Shown here: in pieces, positions 1 to 8,712 of the stretch | How the letters are laid out: every line of letters starts with the position of its first letter | Position numbering within the stretch: the first letter of the stretch is position 1 | Source of the DNA: Telluribacter roseus | GTDB taxonomy: Bacteria; Bacteroidota; Bacteroidia; Cytophagales; Spirosomataceae | Assembly: GCF_017355915.2 (NCBI RefSeq) | Contig: NZ_JAFEUV020000005.1 | Coordinates: 62,001 to 126,000 of the forward strand | DNA length: 64,000 nucleotides | Direction of reading: 5' to 3' | The notes under the pieces: model-generated | Databases searched by the model: none | What the model saw: only the letters and a program-made list of their open reading frames with translations | What the model was told of the DNA's origin: nothing | Position numbers and translations under genes: made by a program

Positions 1-396
1 GAGGTGAAGAGGCTGGCTAAGGAGCTGGGAGTAGATGAAGTAGGACTCAAGACCGCCCAGATCTACGACTACGAGCAGGGATCTCCTCTGATCCCTACCA
101 TTGATAAGTACTCACGGTACAAGCCTGAGGAGGGAGGTACCTTTTCGATCAAGAATGAACTGCTGGATCACTGCTGGAAAATGTGGCATTCGTGTGTCAT
201 TACCTGGGATGGCCTGGTAGTACCCTGCTGCTTCGATAAGGACGCCCACCACCGCCTGGGCGATATGAAGCGGCAGAGCTTCCGGGAGCTGTGGCGGGGC
301 AGTGACTACCACCAGTTCCGTGAGACACTGATCCGCTCCCGTTCGGAAATAGAAATGTGCAAGAACTGTACCGAAGGTACTAAAGTGTGGGCGTGA
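1..396 (+). CDS. Radical SAM protein, C-terminal SPASM part (5' truncated)
   Basis: Only the last 131 codons lie in the window; frame 1 is open at base 1, so the gene starts upstream. The segment has the cysteine pattern of a SPASM/twitch auxiliary iron-sulfur domain: CWKMWHSC near the middle, then VPCCFD, a GDMKRQSFRELW helix typical of the region after the auxiliary-cluster ligands, and MCKNC close to the C-terminus. SPASM domains sit behind a radical SAM core and bind one or two extra 4Fe-4S clusters. The core (CxxxCxxC) is outside the window, so the substrate cannot be inferred. The end at GTG TGG GCG TGA is clear. No hairpin terminator is seen before the chromosome-partition genes that follow. 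Confidence 0.8.
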   Translation, partial: EVKRLAKELGVDEVGLKTAQIYDYEQGSPLIPTIDKYSRYKPEEGGTFSIKNELLDHCWKMWHSCVITWDGLVVPCCFDKDAHHRLGDMKRQSFRELWRGSDYHQFRETLIRSRSEIEMCKNCTEGTKVWA

Positions 397-559
397 AACA
401 TCCCGACCCCAAATGCTTCCGATCGGAGCTTTCAAAAAAATAATATGGAGCAACTGTCTGATTTACAGATGCGAAATATTATTATCAAAAACTCCGTGGA
501 ACATTTGTTGTGTATTTGAGGCGAATACCTGAAATTTGGAACTGGTAACTCAAAGAACA

Positions 560-1357
560 ATGGGCAAAGTAATTGCAATTGCAAACCAAAAAGGTGGAGT
601 AGGCAAAACAACCACGGCAATAAACCTGGCTGCCAGTTTAGCCGCTCTCGAATTCCGAACCCTCATCGTTGACGCTGATCCTCAGGCTAACTCTACGTCC
701 GGCCTTGGCTTTAACCCCAAGGAGATCGAGTACAGCATATATGAGTGTATGGTCGAAGGGATTCGTACCCGGGACATCATCATCCAGACCGACTTCCCTA
801 ATCTGGACCTGCTACCTTCTCACATTGACCTGGTAGGAGCGGAGATCGAAATGATCAACCTCAAAAACCGCGAGGATCGGATGAAGGAAGCCATGGAGGG
901 CATTCGGGACGACTACGACTTTATCATCGTAGACTGCTCACCTTCGCTGGGTCTGATTACGATCAATAGCCTCACGGCGGCCGATTCGGTCATCATCCCG
1001 GTACAGTGTGAATACTTTGCCCTTGAAGGACTAGGCAAGCTGCTCAACACCATTACGATCATCCAGTCAAGGCTGAATACCAATCTGGCTATCGAGGGTA
1101 TTCTGCTGACTATGTACGATCTGCGTTTGCGCCTGTCCAACCAGGTAGTCAATGAAGTAACTACCCACTTCCAGTCGCTGGTATTTAATACCATCATTCC
1201 TCGTAATATCCGTCTTAGCGAGTCGCCCAGCTACGGCTTGCCCGTACTGGCTCAGGATGCTGACAGCAAAGGTGCCATCAGCTACCTCAACCTGGCCCGC
1301 GAGATACTTACCAAAAATGGCCTGCTCTCACAGGATCAACCCGTTGGGATTAGCTAG
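560..1357 (+). CDS. parA: Chromosome partitioning ATPase ParA (Soj)
   Basis: ParA/Soj-type deviant Walker ATPase of 265 residues. It drives segregation of the replication origin together with ParB. The deviant Walker A KGGVGKTT is at residues 11-18 (signature lysine 11, catalytic lysine 16), followed by DADPQANST and the [10 protein letters not shown] Walker B region. I chose ATG 560 because [13 protein letters not shown] is the canonical family start; an upstream in-frame ATG at 536 would only add eight residues unlike the family. parB follows after 35 nt. The length matches chromosomal Soj rather than plasmid ParA with an N-terminal DNA-binding extension. No clear TAnnTTTG promoter is visible in the 163 nt upstream. 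Confidence 0.95.
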   Translation: MGKVIAIANQKGGVGKTTTAINLAASLAALEFRTLIVDADPQANSTSGLGFNPKEIEYSIYECMVEGIRTRDIIIQTDFPNLDLLPSHIDLVGAEIEMINLKNREDRMKEAMEGIRDDYDFIIVDCSPSLGLITINSLTAADSVIIPVQCEYFALEGLGKLLNTITIIQSRLNTNLAIEGILLTMYDLRLRLSNQVVNEVTTHFQSLVFNTIIPRNIRLSESPSYGLPVLAQDADSKGAISYLNLAREILTKNGLLSQDQPVGIS

Positions 1358-1392
1358 TGCCGAGTCAACCCTTAGATTTACACTTGTGCAGT

Positions 1393-2316
1393 ATGGAAAA
1401 TAAAAATAAAAAAATGGTGGGGCTAGGCCGCGGCTTAGGTGCTTTGTTACAGGATTCTGACTCAGTAAATGCTCCACGGACTCCCACCGCCCGTCCAACA
1501 CCTTTTGAGACTATAAGCGCCATGAATGAGATTGATGTCAATCTCATTGAGGCCAACCCCTTCCAGCCCCGTTCCAAGTTTGACCAGGAGGCTCTTCAGG
1601 AGCTCGCTGACTCAATCCGGGTACAGGGCATTATACAGCCTATTACCGTAAGGCAAATCAGTAAGGATAAGTATCAGTTGATTTCGGGAGAGCGTCGTCT
1701 GCAGGCTTCCAAGTCAATTGGTATGGGTAAGATCCCGGCCTACATCCGTACGGCTAATGATCAGCAGATGCTGGAAATGGCGCTGATCGAGAACATCCAG
1801 CGCGAAAACCTTAATGCCATCGAAATCGCCCTCAGCTATCAGCGGCTCATGCACGAGTGTAGCCTAAAGCAGGAGGAACTGGGTGAGCGGGTAGGCAAAA
1901 ACCGTACTACCGTTAATAACTACATCCGGCTGCTTAAGCTGCCTCCGGTGATACAGGCTGCCCTGCGCGACAACCAGATCAGTATGGGTCACGCCCGGGC
2001 CATCATCACCATCGATAGCCCCGATATCCAGCTGAAAATCTTCAAGAAGATCATTGAAGAGGGCTGGTCGGTACGGAAGGTAGAAGAGGAGGTACGTAAG
2101 CTATCTCTCGTAGCCGAAACACCCGAAAAGGAACGTCGCCCCCAGACAATCAAGCAGGAGATCCGGTCGTTACAGTTTAGGTTATCATCCTTCTTTGGAT
2201 CAAAGGTATCTATCAAAAGTGATGACAGCCACAAAGGTGAGATCAAGATTCCTTTCACTTCACAGGAAGAACTTGACCGGATATTGGATACTCTGAATTT
2301 CGAAAAGAAAGCTTGA
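1393..2316 (+). CDS. parB: Chromosome partitioning protein ParB (Spo0J)
   Basis: ParB/Spo0J, 307 residues, a parS-binding CTPase clamp. It begins with the short basic leader MENKNKKMVGLGRGLGALL, the usual ParB start; a GTG at 1357 in the same frame overlaps the parA stop and would add 12 atypical residues, so ATG 1393 is preferred. The nucleotide-binding domain has SGERRLQAS (the GERR box) and ALIENIQRENL; the helix-turn-helix follows at GERVGKNRTTVNNYIRLL. The C-terminal dimerisation segment is present. The stop overlaps the start of the next gene by four bases, so translational coupling is likely. No full parS palindrome is recognisable in the window. Confidence 0.95.
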   Translation: MENKNKKMVGLGRGLGALLQDSDSVNAPRTPTARPTPFETISAMNEIDVNLIEANPFQPRSKFDQEALQELADSIRVQGIIQPITVRQISKDKYQLISGERRLQASKSIGMGKIPAYIRTANDQQMLEMALIENIQRENLNAIEIALSYQRLMHECSLKQEELGERVGKNRTTVNNYIRLLKLPPVIQAALRDNQISMGHARAIITIDSPDIQLKIFKKIIEEGWSVRKVEEEVRKLSLVAETPEKERRPQTIKQEIRSLQFRLSSFFGSKVSIKSDDSHKGEIKIPFTSQEELDRILDTLNFEKKA

Positions 2317-2987
2317 ACAGGTGGCTTTGGATAGGGTTAATGGCTCTGAGTATCGGAGGGGCCCAAGCACAACGTGTTACTACGGATAGCTTAGGGAAAG
2401 TGGTATTGCCCATTGTAAAGGGTGATACCATCAGTCCTGTGGCTGGTACTACCCTGTCTGTTGATTCACTGCTAGTTCCAAAGGAAGAGAAATTCAGACC
2501 TGTTCCTCGCAGAGCTACCATTTTTGCCATTGCTTTTCCGGGTGGTGGTCAGATCTACAACCGTGACTACTGGAAACTACCGCTGGTATACGGTGCCTTT
2601 GGAAGTGCTGTATACGCCATACGCTGGAATACTCTGCGCTACAACGATTTTCTTACTGCCTATAAGGCATTCTATGATTTATCAACGGGGCGGCCACGTA
2701 CTGATATCACCACGTATCCGGTATATCTGCGTGGAACCGGTGAAACCCGGGAGCTTACCCTGGATCAGGTAAAGCGGGGGCGCTCAGCCTACCGTCGCTA
2801 CCGCGACTACTCATACGTAATATCGGTGGCGGTGTACGCGCTGGCGGCCGTCGAAGCCAACGTTGCGGCCCACCTGAAGACATTCGACATATCCGAAGAC
2901 TTATCCTTACGCGTTGAACCATCACTTTACCAGCCCCATGTGCCTGGCCCCACGGCTGGTGTCAGGCTGGTATTCGGGATAAGATAA
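2313..2987 (+). CDS. DUF5683 exported membrane-associated protein
   Basis: 224-residue protein of the DUF5683 family, which in Bacteroidota typically sits between parB and dapB. It has an N-terminal signal segment (MNRWLWIGLMALSIGGAQAQ), then a short linker and a domain with RATIFAIAFPGGGQIYNRDYW, the family hallmark (GxGQxYN), followed by further hydrophobic stretches. The start is TTG at 2313, overlapping the parB stop codon. Its function is not established; the conserved linkage to parAB and dapB is the only clue. The product is probably exported. The basic, aromatic region around residues 145-165 (RRYRDYSY) may face the cytoplasm if the preceding hydrophobic segments span the membrane. 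Confidence 0.85.
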   Translation: MNRWLWIGLMALSIGGAQAQRVTTDSLGKVVLPIVKGDTISPVAGTTLSVDSLLVPKEEKFRPVPRRATIFAIAFPGGGQIYNRDYWKLPLVYGAFGSAVYAIRWNTLRYNDFLTAYKAFYDLSTGRPRTDITTYPVYLRGTGETRELTLDQVKRGRSAYRRYRDYSYVISVAVYALAAVEANVAAHLKTFDISEDLSLRVEPSLYQPHVPGPTAGVRLVFGIR

Positions 2988-3032
2988 ACCCAATAAATAA
3001 GCTGTTTATACTTTTACTTTTATTTACGATTT

Positions 3033-3752
3033 ATGAATATCCTGCTGTTAGGGTACGGCAAAATGGGCCGGACTATTGAACAGATAGCTCTGGAAAGGGG
3101 GCATCGCATCGTTGGAAAGATAGATGTGCAGAACCGGAACGAAATGGACACGCTTACCAGAGAAGATGTAGACGTAGCCATTGAGTTTAGTTCACCGGAG
3201 GCTGCCTTTGACAATATCACCTATTGCCTCCGCAAAGGCTGGCCCATCGTGAGTGGTACTACGGGCTGGCTCGAACACAAAGCCGAAATTGAAGCTCTTT
3301 GCCGGCAGCAACAGGGGGCCTTCTTTTACGCTTCCAATTACAGCATTGGTGTTAATCTGTTCTTCCGTCTGAACCGCTACCTGGCTCGCCTCATGAAGGG
3401 ACAGCCGTATGATGTGTCGATGACAGAAATCCACCATATCCATAAGCTGGACGCTCCCAGCGGAACCGCCATTACTCTGGCCGAAGGTGTCAGTGCGGAG
3501 AATGATAGCATCCAGGGCTGGACTTTGGCACCTGATACCAAAGAAGGCTACCTGCCCATTACATCGGAGCGGGAAGGCGAAGTGCCAGGTACCCACATCA
3601 TCCGCTACGACTCAGAAATCGATACCATCGAGATCAGCCACACCGCGCACGGCCGCAAAGGCTTTGCTTCGGGGGCGGTAGTATCTGCCGAGTGGTTAGT
3701 AGGCAAGGCCGGAGTTTTTGGCATGGACGATCTGCTCGAGAACCTGGGATAG
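3033..3752 (+). CDS. dapB: 4-hydroxy-tetrahydrodipicolinate reductase DapB
   Basis: DapB, 239 residues, reduces 4-hydroxy-tetrahydrodipicolinate with NAD(P)H in lysine and meso-diaminopimelate synthesis, and so feeds peptidoglycan. The Rossmann motif GYGKMGRTI is at the N-terminus; the catalytic and substrate-binding segment EIHHIHKLDAPSGTA is intact, as is the later REGEVPGTH segment. The size fits the shorter Bacteroidota form. It lies 45 nt after DUF5683 and probably belongs to the same operon, as the gap is short and has no terminator. The gap is AT-rich, so an internal promoter is possible, but no exact TAnnTTTG box is present. Confidence 0.95.
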   Translation: MNILLLGYGKMGRTIEQIALERGHRIVGKIDVQNRNEMDTLTREDVDVAIEFSSPEAAFDNITYCLRKGWPIVSGTTGWLEHKAEIEALCRQQQGAFFYASNYSIGVNLFFRLNRYLARLMKGQPYDVSMTEIHHIHKLDAPSGTAITLAEGVSAENDSIQGWTLAPDTKEGYLPITSEREGEVPGTHIIRYDSEIDTIEISHTAHGRKGFASGAVVSAEWLVGKAGVFGMDDLLENLG

Positions 3753-3874
3753 TAGGGAAAGAAAAGACCGGTTGAGGAGAAACTTCATTCTGGAAGCTTA
3801 AATTTTATTAAATTAAGAATAAAAAGTAGTAAATAGTTGTTTCAGTTACATTATTACTTATCTAAAATTCTAAA

Positions 3875-5026
3875 ATGACCACTAAAAACAGGACATTTGA
3901 AAGGGAAGTAGAGCGAAGAAATACACCTAATGGCAAAAAGAAATCTGCGGCACGCGAGTGGTTTGATTCAGTACTGTTTGCGGTAGTAGCTGCCACTCTT
4001 ATTCGCTGGCTGTTTTTCGAAGCCTTCACCATTCCCACGCCCTCGATGGAGAACAGCCTGTTGGTAGGCGACTTTCTGTTCGTGAGTAAGCTCCACTACG
4101 GTACTCGCACACCCAAGACTCCTCTGCAGGTACCTTTGACCCACCAAACTATCTGGGGAACTAACCTGTCGTCCTATTCAGACGCAGTTCAACTACCGCA
4201 GTACCGCTTACCGGGTTTCTCGGAAGTAAAGCGGGGCGATGTGGTGGTATTTAACTATCCTCCCGAGCTGCAGCATCCGGTGGACCTGCGTACTAACTAT
4301 ATCAAGCGTTGTGTAGGCTTACCGGGTGACTCATTGGTAGTACGTGATGCACAGGTATACGTCAACGGGCAGGCTATGGAGAATCCCCCTCGCATGGAGG
4401 ATGAGTACTTTGTAGCTACTACTACGGCGGTGAATGAGGACAAGGTGTTCCGCGAAAATGGTATCTCGGAGTTTTACAGCTATTCCGAAACCTTTAATGA
4501 CTCTATCCCTGGTAATGACGAAACGGGTTACATTGTATATACTACCACCGCCATTGCCGCCAAGCTCAAAGAGTACGACTTTGTGAAGGATGTGCGGGTG
4601 GTGAAGGCTTCCAGCGGATACGTTGAGCCGGGTCTGTACCCACAGTCAGCGCTCTTCAAGTGGAACCGCGATAACTACGGGCCGGTAGTGATTCCTGCCG
4701 AAGGAATGACTATACAGCTGACCCCGGAGAACGTAGCCCTGTATAAAGATGTCATCAAGAACTACGATGGCAACGAAAATGTAGTAGTTGACGGCAACCA
4801 GATCACTATTGGTGGTAAGGCAATTACGTCTTATACTTTCAAGCAGGACTATTATTTCATGATGGGAGATAACCGGCACAACTCCGCCGACTCACGCTAC
4901 TGGGGTTTTGTACCCATGGATCATATTGTAGGGAAAGCGGTATTTGTATGGATGTCAATTGATCCTAATCCGACCAGCGTTGCCAATAAGATTCGCTGGA
5001 GCCGCCTGTTCCGGGTAATCGAGTAA
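3875..5026 (+). CDS. lepB: Signal peptidase I LepB
   Basis: Type I signal peptidase, 383 residues. It cleaves Sec and Tat signal peptides at the outer face of the inner membrane. There is one N-terminal transmembrane helix (about residues 31-50), then the catalytic serine in PTPSMENSLL (Ser57) and the general-base lysine in YIKRCVGLPGD (Lys144). The conserved GDNRHNSADSRYWGFVP box lies near the C-terminus. Between the lysine box and that last box there is an insertion of well over 100 residues, which makes the protein longer than the E. coli type and is common in Bacteroidota. A strong hairpin terminator follows. The 122-nt upstream region is AT-rich with no exact promoter match. Confidence 0.95.
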   Translation: MTTKNRTFEREVERRNTPNGKKKSAAREWFDSVLFAVVAATLIRWLFFEAFTIPTPSMENSLLVGDFLFVSKLHYGTRTPKTPLQVPLTHQTIWGTNLSSYSDAVQLPQYRLPGFSEVKRGDVVVFNYPPELQHPVDLRTNYIKRCVGLPGDSLVVRDAQVYVNGQAMENPPRMEDEYFVATTTAVNEDKVFRENGISEFYSYSETFNDSIPGNDETGYIVYTTTAIAAKLKEYDFVKDVRVVKASSGYVEPGLYPQSALFKWNRDNYGPVVIPAEGMTIQLTPENVALYKDVIKNYDGNENVVVDGNQITIGGKAITSYTFKQDYYFMMGDNRHNSADSRYWGFVPMDHIVGKAVFVWMSIDPNPTSVANKIRWSRLFRVIE

Positions 5027-5051
5027 GAGAATACTCTTGTATGAACGCATA

Positions 5052-5084
5052 AAAAAAGAGTCGCCATTCGGCGACTCTTTTTAC
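5052..5084. terminator. Bidirectional terminator between lepB and the stress protein
   Basis: An eight-base perfect stem, GAGTCGCC at 5058-5065 and GGCGACTC at 5070-5077, with a four-base loop. It is flanked by an A-tract on the left and a T-tract on the right, so it can end transcription of lepB and of the convergent gene. Confidence 0.9.
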
Positions 5085-5159
5085 TATCAGTCAGTTGAAA
5101 TGGGCTGGATTATAAAAGTCGTCTACTTTCTGGATCCTGCCTCCAATTCATAAAGACTG

Positions 5160-5951
5160 TTAGTATCTATCTTTATCTCTGTCAGTAGTACCGAAACGGT
5201 CGCTATCTGTGTTACCGTAGCGGTCGCTGTCGGTAGAACCCATTGAACCGGTAGAGCCGGTAGTTCCCGAGTAGCCGGTAGTACCTGAGCTGGTATATCC
5301 AGTTGTACCAGTTGATCCGGTTGTGCTGGTATTTCCGGTATTACTCCATGAGCCGCTGTCCCAGCCGGTGTGAATATTTTCACCACGGTATGATCTCCAC
5401 TGATCGGAGATAGTCATTCCTTCTTCGCGGCTGCGTGGTTTAACACCCACTACAATACCACCTTCCTTGATGCTGCTTTCGTACATTTCGGCACGATCCT
5501 TAGGAATACCTGATCCAACCAGTGCACCAATGATACCGCCCGTCAGACCACCGGCACCTGCACCGGTAAGGCCAGCTACGATAGGACCTGCTACAACCAA
5601 TCCCAAACCGGGAATAGCTACTGCTGTACCAAGTGCAGCAATGGCGCCAATGATAGCACCCGCAGTACCACCAATCGCAGAGCCAATACCTGCTTTCTCC
5701 ATAGCTTTGTTGCCAAGCTCTGACCGGTCGTCTTTGTCAACACCTTTAAAGTGGTTGTCACGGGTATCGTTCGACATCAGAACGGAAATTTCATCCCGCG
5801 AATAACCCATATCAATCAGTGACTGATAGGCTCTCTCAGCGTCATCTTTGTCTCTGAACACGCCCGTAATGGTACCCGTTTCGTGATTGAAGTCCGAATC
5901 GTGGTGGGATGTTGATCTGTAATCGCGGTCTGAATCTCTTAAATTTTCCAT
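5160..5951 (-). CDS. General-stress-protein-17M (YflT)-like glycine-zipper protein
   Basis: 263 residues in three parts. Residues about 25-65 form a GSP17M/YflT-like fold (TGTITGVFRDKDDAERAYQ, then MGYSRDEISVLMS). The centre (about 88-150) is a glycine/alanine-rich hydrophobic stretch with small-residue zippers, likely membrane-inserting or membrane-bound, followed by GIPKDRAEMYESSIKEGG as in this family. The C-terminal 75 residues are a Ser/Thr/Gly/Tyr/Asp-rich tail with imperfect repeats (SGTTGY, TGSTG) ending in DSDRYGNTDSDRF-type repeats. Such proteins are linked to general stress responses in soil bacteria; the precise role is unknown. It is monocistronic, with its own terminator and a long upstream gap. 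Confidence 0.75.
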   Translation of the reverse strand: MENLRDSDRDYRSTSHHDSDFNHETGTITGVFRDKDDAERAYQSLIDMGYSRDEISVLMSNDTRDNHFKGVDKDDRSELGNKAMEKAGIGSAIGGTAGAIIGAIAALGTAVAIPGLGLVVAGPIVAGLTGAGAGGLTGGIIGALVGSGIPKDRAEMYESSIKEGGIVVGVKPRSREEGMTISDQWRSYRGENIHTGWDSGSWSNTGNTSTTGSTGTTGYTSSGTTGYSGTTGSTGSMGSTDSDRYGNTDSDRFGTTDRDKDRY

Positions 5952-6379
5952 AACAAAAAAGGTTTTTGGGATTGTTTATTGTAAATAATTCCGTCAGAAG
6001 AGAGTCAAATAATCATACCAAGAAGTCACCACTTATAGGTACAAGAGCCCCGGACCAGGTACTGGCGACTACTGTACCGTATACTTGTTTAGTACTTTTT
6101 AAACTATGGTAAGGCTTTAAAGTGAGCAACTTAAAGGTGGTATTGGAAATAATATTGATGTTACATTTTGGTTACTATTTTTCAGTGGATAATGAGGTGC
6201 TGTGCGGTCGGTTACAATTTCTCACTCTGTGAGAAATTATATGCACAGATAGGGCTATGCCCCATTGATACTACCATTGAGCAGGTTAGGAGCAGTAGTT
6301 GTTATACTAACAAGTGTTATCAGCGACTCCGAAAAAATTGCCTAACTTGCCTTAGCTAAGAGAAAGGAAAGTTTTCTGT
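5952..6379. other. 428-nt intergenic region with a short perfect dyad
   Basis: No convincing gene is seen here. The region separates the divergent stress-protein gene and dprA and should hold both promoters, though no exact TAnnTTTG box is present. A perfect ten-base dyad with a three-base loop lies at 6216-6238 (AATTTCTCAC and GTGAGAAATT). It lacks a T-tract, so it looks more like an operator or RNA hairpin than a terminator. A 63-codon open frame across it has no family-like features. Confidence 0.6.
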
Positions 6380-7507
6380 ATGCAGGAAAAGGAAGAGGAT
6401 TACATACACACGCTGGCCCTGGTATTTACGCCCGGCATTGGATCAGTCATGATCAGGCAACTGATCAGCTACTGCGGTGGGGCTACCAACGTATTCAGGG
6501 CTGATTATAAAAAGTTAATAAAGATACCGGGCATTGGCGATAAGGCAGCGCGGGCTATACTCCTGAAGCAGGGCGTAGAGCTGGCTCAGAAAGAATGGAG
6601 CCGATGCCAGCGCGAAGGGGTACGTCTGCACTTTTATACGGATGCTGATTTTCCCCGCCGCCTGAAGCCACTGTATGACTCACCACTGGTGCTGTATAGC
6701 CAGGGGCAGATGGAACTGAATGCACACCGGACGGTAGGTATAGTAGGCACCCGGCAGGTAACCGACTACGGCAAGACGATCACGGAGTCGATCATCAGAG
6801 ACCTGGCTCCTTACCATACGCTGGTGGTGAGTGGACTGGCTTATGGGGTGGACATCACTGCTCACCGGGCTTGCCTGAAGCACCAGATCCCCACGGTGGG
6901 GGTTATGGCCAGTGGTCTGGATGTGATTTATCCGGCGGTACATAAGCGAACGGCTCAGGACATGCAGCAGAATGGCGGCATCCTGACTGAGAACCCCCTG
7001 GGTACCAAACCCGATGCCAAACGATTTCCGGCCCGTAACCGAATCATAGCCGGCCTGAGTGATGTTACCATTGTGGTAGAGTCCACCCGTAAGGGAGGGA
7101 GCCTGATTACCATTGAGTATGCGATGAATTACCACCGGGAGGTATTTGCGGTACCGGGGCCGCTGACAAGTCCACAATCGGAGGGCTGCCATCAGTTGAT
7201 CAAAGACAACAAGGCGGCGGTATTTACTACGGTGGACGAAATGGCCGAGGCGTTGGGCTGGAAACGGGGTGAAATAGCAGAGGCAGATACATTACCTGCT
7301 CAGCCAGATGCCACACCCATCTTTGATGGTTTTACGCAGGAAGAAGGGCAGGTACTTTCATTACTAAAGCGCCAGGGTGATATGCAACTGGACGAGCTAA
7401 GCTGGCAGAGTGGGATACACCTAGGAAAGCTGGCAACTTTATTACTAAATCTGGAATTTCAGGGTATGGTGCGATCATTACCCGGCAAAAAATACGCACT
7501 GGTTTAA
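6380..7507 (+). CDS. dprA: DNA-processing protein DprA
   Basis: DprA/Smf, 375 residues. It loads RecA on incoming single-stranded DNA during natural transformation. An N-terminal helix-hairpin-helix pair (IKIPGIGDKAARAIL) is followed by the Rossmann-like DprA core with GTRQVTDYGK, VSGLAYGVDITAHRACL and RNRIIAGLSDVTIVVEST, then KGGSLIT. The C-terminal winged helix (about 310-375, IHLGKLATLLLNLEFQG) is present. All DNA-binding motifs look intact. The gene six bases downstream encodes an AlbA_2-domain protein and is probably co-transcribed. DprA is common in bacteria without obvious competence, so its presence alone does not show that the organism is transformable. Confidence 0.95.
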   Translation: MQEKEEDYIHTLALVFTPGIGSVMIRQLISYCGGATNVFRADYKKLIKIPGIGDKAARAILLKQGVELAQKEWSRCQREGVRLHFYTDADFPRRLKPLYDSPLVLYSQGQMELNAHRTVGIVGTRQVTDYGKTITESIIRDLAPYHTLVVSGLAYGVDITAHRACLKHQIPTVGVMASGLDVIYPAVHKRTAQDMQQNGGILTENPLGTKPDAKRFPARNRIIAGLSDVTIVVESTRKGGSLITIEYAMNYHREVFAVPGPLTSPQSEGCHQLIKDNKAAVFTTVDEMAEALGWKRGEIAEADTLPAQPDATPIFDGFTQEEGQVLSLLKRQGDMQLDELSWQSGIHLGKLATLLLNLEFQGMVRSLPGKKYALV

Positions 7508-7513
7508 CAATCT

Positions 7514-8152
7514 ATGGCAAATGCTTCTAAAACAACACTGGAACTGATCCAGATGGGGGAGGGACTCACTATCGAATTCAAACGTAGTATTGATAGTCCC
7601 TTCCGAATTGCCCGTACCCTGGCTTCTTTTGCCAATACGTCGGGGGGAACCCTGCTCGTAGGAGTGGCTGACAACAGAGAAGTGATAGGGGTACTTTCGG
7701 AACTGCGGGAAATGCAAAAGCTGGAAAAAGCCTGTACGCAGCTGGTCGATAAAGAACTGATTATTCAATACAAAGCCATTCGGTTAGGTACTAAGCTGGT
7801 ACTGCGGGTAGAGATTGAAGAAAGTGAAGATAAGCCACACTATGCTATTAATGAAAAAGGGGAGCGAATCATTTACATCCGGACCAAAGACAAAAGCGTA
7901 CCTACCAACCGCCTCATGTTACCGGGCGAAGGGGATGTGGATACGGACAAGCTGCTCGCGTCCAAACAGGTCAAAAGTATCATTCAGTACCTGAAGCAGA
8001 ATGACCTGATCACGGATAAGATTCTTTCGCAGATGATCAATATATCAGAGAAGAGAGCCTCCCGGATGCTGAATGATCTGGCCGAGAAGAATATACTGAT
8101 TCGCCTGGGCCATTACAAGCCCATTGCTTACAGTCTGAAGCTGGCTGAATAG
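7514..8152 (+). CDS. AlbA_2/Schlafen-type DNA- or ATP-binding domain protein
   Basis: 212 residues with an AlbA_2 (Schlafen-core-like) domain at the N-terminus: LTIEFKRSIDSPFRIARTL followed by SFANTSGGTLLVGVADN and EVIGVLSE. The E-x-K and FANTSGG elements are the family signature. Residues about 150-205 look like a winged helix (DLITDKILSQMINIS, KRASRMLNDLAEKNIL), so a transcription-regulator or DNA-binding role is possible. It follows dprA by six bases. Function is not established; AlbA_2 proteins are variously annotated as regulators or helicase-like, and some relatives are nucleases. The stop codon sits inside the left arm of the downstream terminator. Confidence 0.75.
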   Translation: MANASKTTLELIQMGEGLTIEFKRSIDSPFRIARTLASFANTSGGTLLVGVADNREVIGVLSELREMQKLEKACTQLVDKELIIQYKAIRLGTKLVLRVEIEESEDKPHYAINEKGERIIYIRTKDKSVPTNRLMLPGEGDVDTDKLLASKQVKSIIQYLKQNDLITDKILSQMINISEKRASRMLNDLAEKNILIRLGHYKPIAYSLKLAE

Positions 8153-8189
8153 CAGAAAAGGGAGGCTCATAGAGCCTCCCTTTTCTGCT
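8151..8189. terminator. 18-bp perfect inverted-repeat terminator
   Basis: Left arm 8151-8168 and right arm 8172-8189 are perfectly complementary with a three-base loop (ATA). The left arm includes the last two bases of the upstream stop codon. The A-rich/T-rich run lies within the stem (AAAAGGGAGG / CCTCCCTTTT), so it can act in both directions between two convergent genes. Confidence 0.9.
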
Positions 8190-8204
8190 GATGATTATTA
8201 TATG

Positions 8205-8636
8205 CTACTGGATATCTACGAGTTCCAGTTCGAATATCAGGTCCTTACCAGCCAATGGGTGGTTAGCGTCAAGTACCACAGTTTCTGCGGTAACTTCTCT
8301 TACAACTACAGGAATCACCTGACCATTTCCTTCCTGATGCATGTTCAGGGTAGTACCGATTTCCAGAGGAATTTCGGCAGGAATCTCCTTACGATCAAAG
8401 TTGATTACCAGATCTTCATTTATATCTCCGTAGGCTTCGTTGCTTGGAATATGAATGGTTTTCTTTTCACCCACTTCCATACCAGTTACGCCTTCGTCAA
8501 ATCCTTTGATTACTTGTCCGCTTCCCAGTTGGAATGAAAGAGGATCACGTCCGGCCGAAGAATCGAACAGTTGACCGTCAGGTAGTGTGCCCGTGTAGTG
8601 CACTTTAACGGTGTCACCGGATTGTGCTTTTTTCAT
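8205..8636 (-). CDS. FKBP-type peptidyl-prolyl isomerase, SlyD-like
   Basis: 143 residues of the SlyD-type FKBP family: a short FKBP barrel with an inserted IF chaperone domain. The fold starts with KVHYTGTLPDGQLFDSS and GSGQVIKGFDEGVTGM, has the IF-like insert around residues 70-120, and closes with HPLAGKDLIFELELV, the SlyD-type C-terminal strand. It catalyses proline isomerisation and may have chaperone activity in the cytoplasm; there is no signal peptide. The histidine-rich metal-binding tail of E. coli SlyD is absent. It follows proS on the same strand by 76 nt and ends at a convergent terminator. Confidence 0.9.
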   Translation of the reverse strand: MKKAQSGDTVKVHYTGTLPDGQLFDSSAGRDPLSFQLGSGQVIKGFDEGVTGMEVGEKKTIHIPSNEAYGDINEDLVINFDRKEIPAEIPLEIGTTLNMHQEGNGQVIPVVVREVTAETVVLDANHPLAGKDLIFELELVDIQ

Positions 8637-8712
8637 GTTGTTTTTCTTTTGAGTTGTAAAAAACTATAAACAATAGGTAAAGCCTAAATTGTTCACCATT
8701 GTTCTGATAAAA

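Noticed and set aside
391-404. GTGAAAC-like half site near the radical SAM stop, as a possible parS
   Set aside because: Only a half site; the full TGTTTCACGTGAAACA-like palindrome is absent here and elsewhere in the window.
5160-5389. Repeats in the stress-protein tail as a CRISPR-like or VNTR array
   Set aside because: The repeats are short, imperfect, in frame and coding; there are no constant repeats with unique spacers.
6168-6359. 63-codon open frame upstream of dprA
   Set aside because: Crosses the perfect dyad at 6216-6238, has no family-like pattern and many Cys; more likely non-coding.
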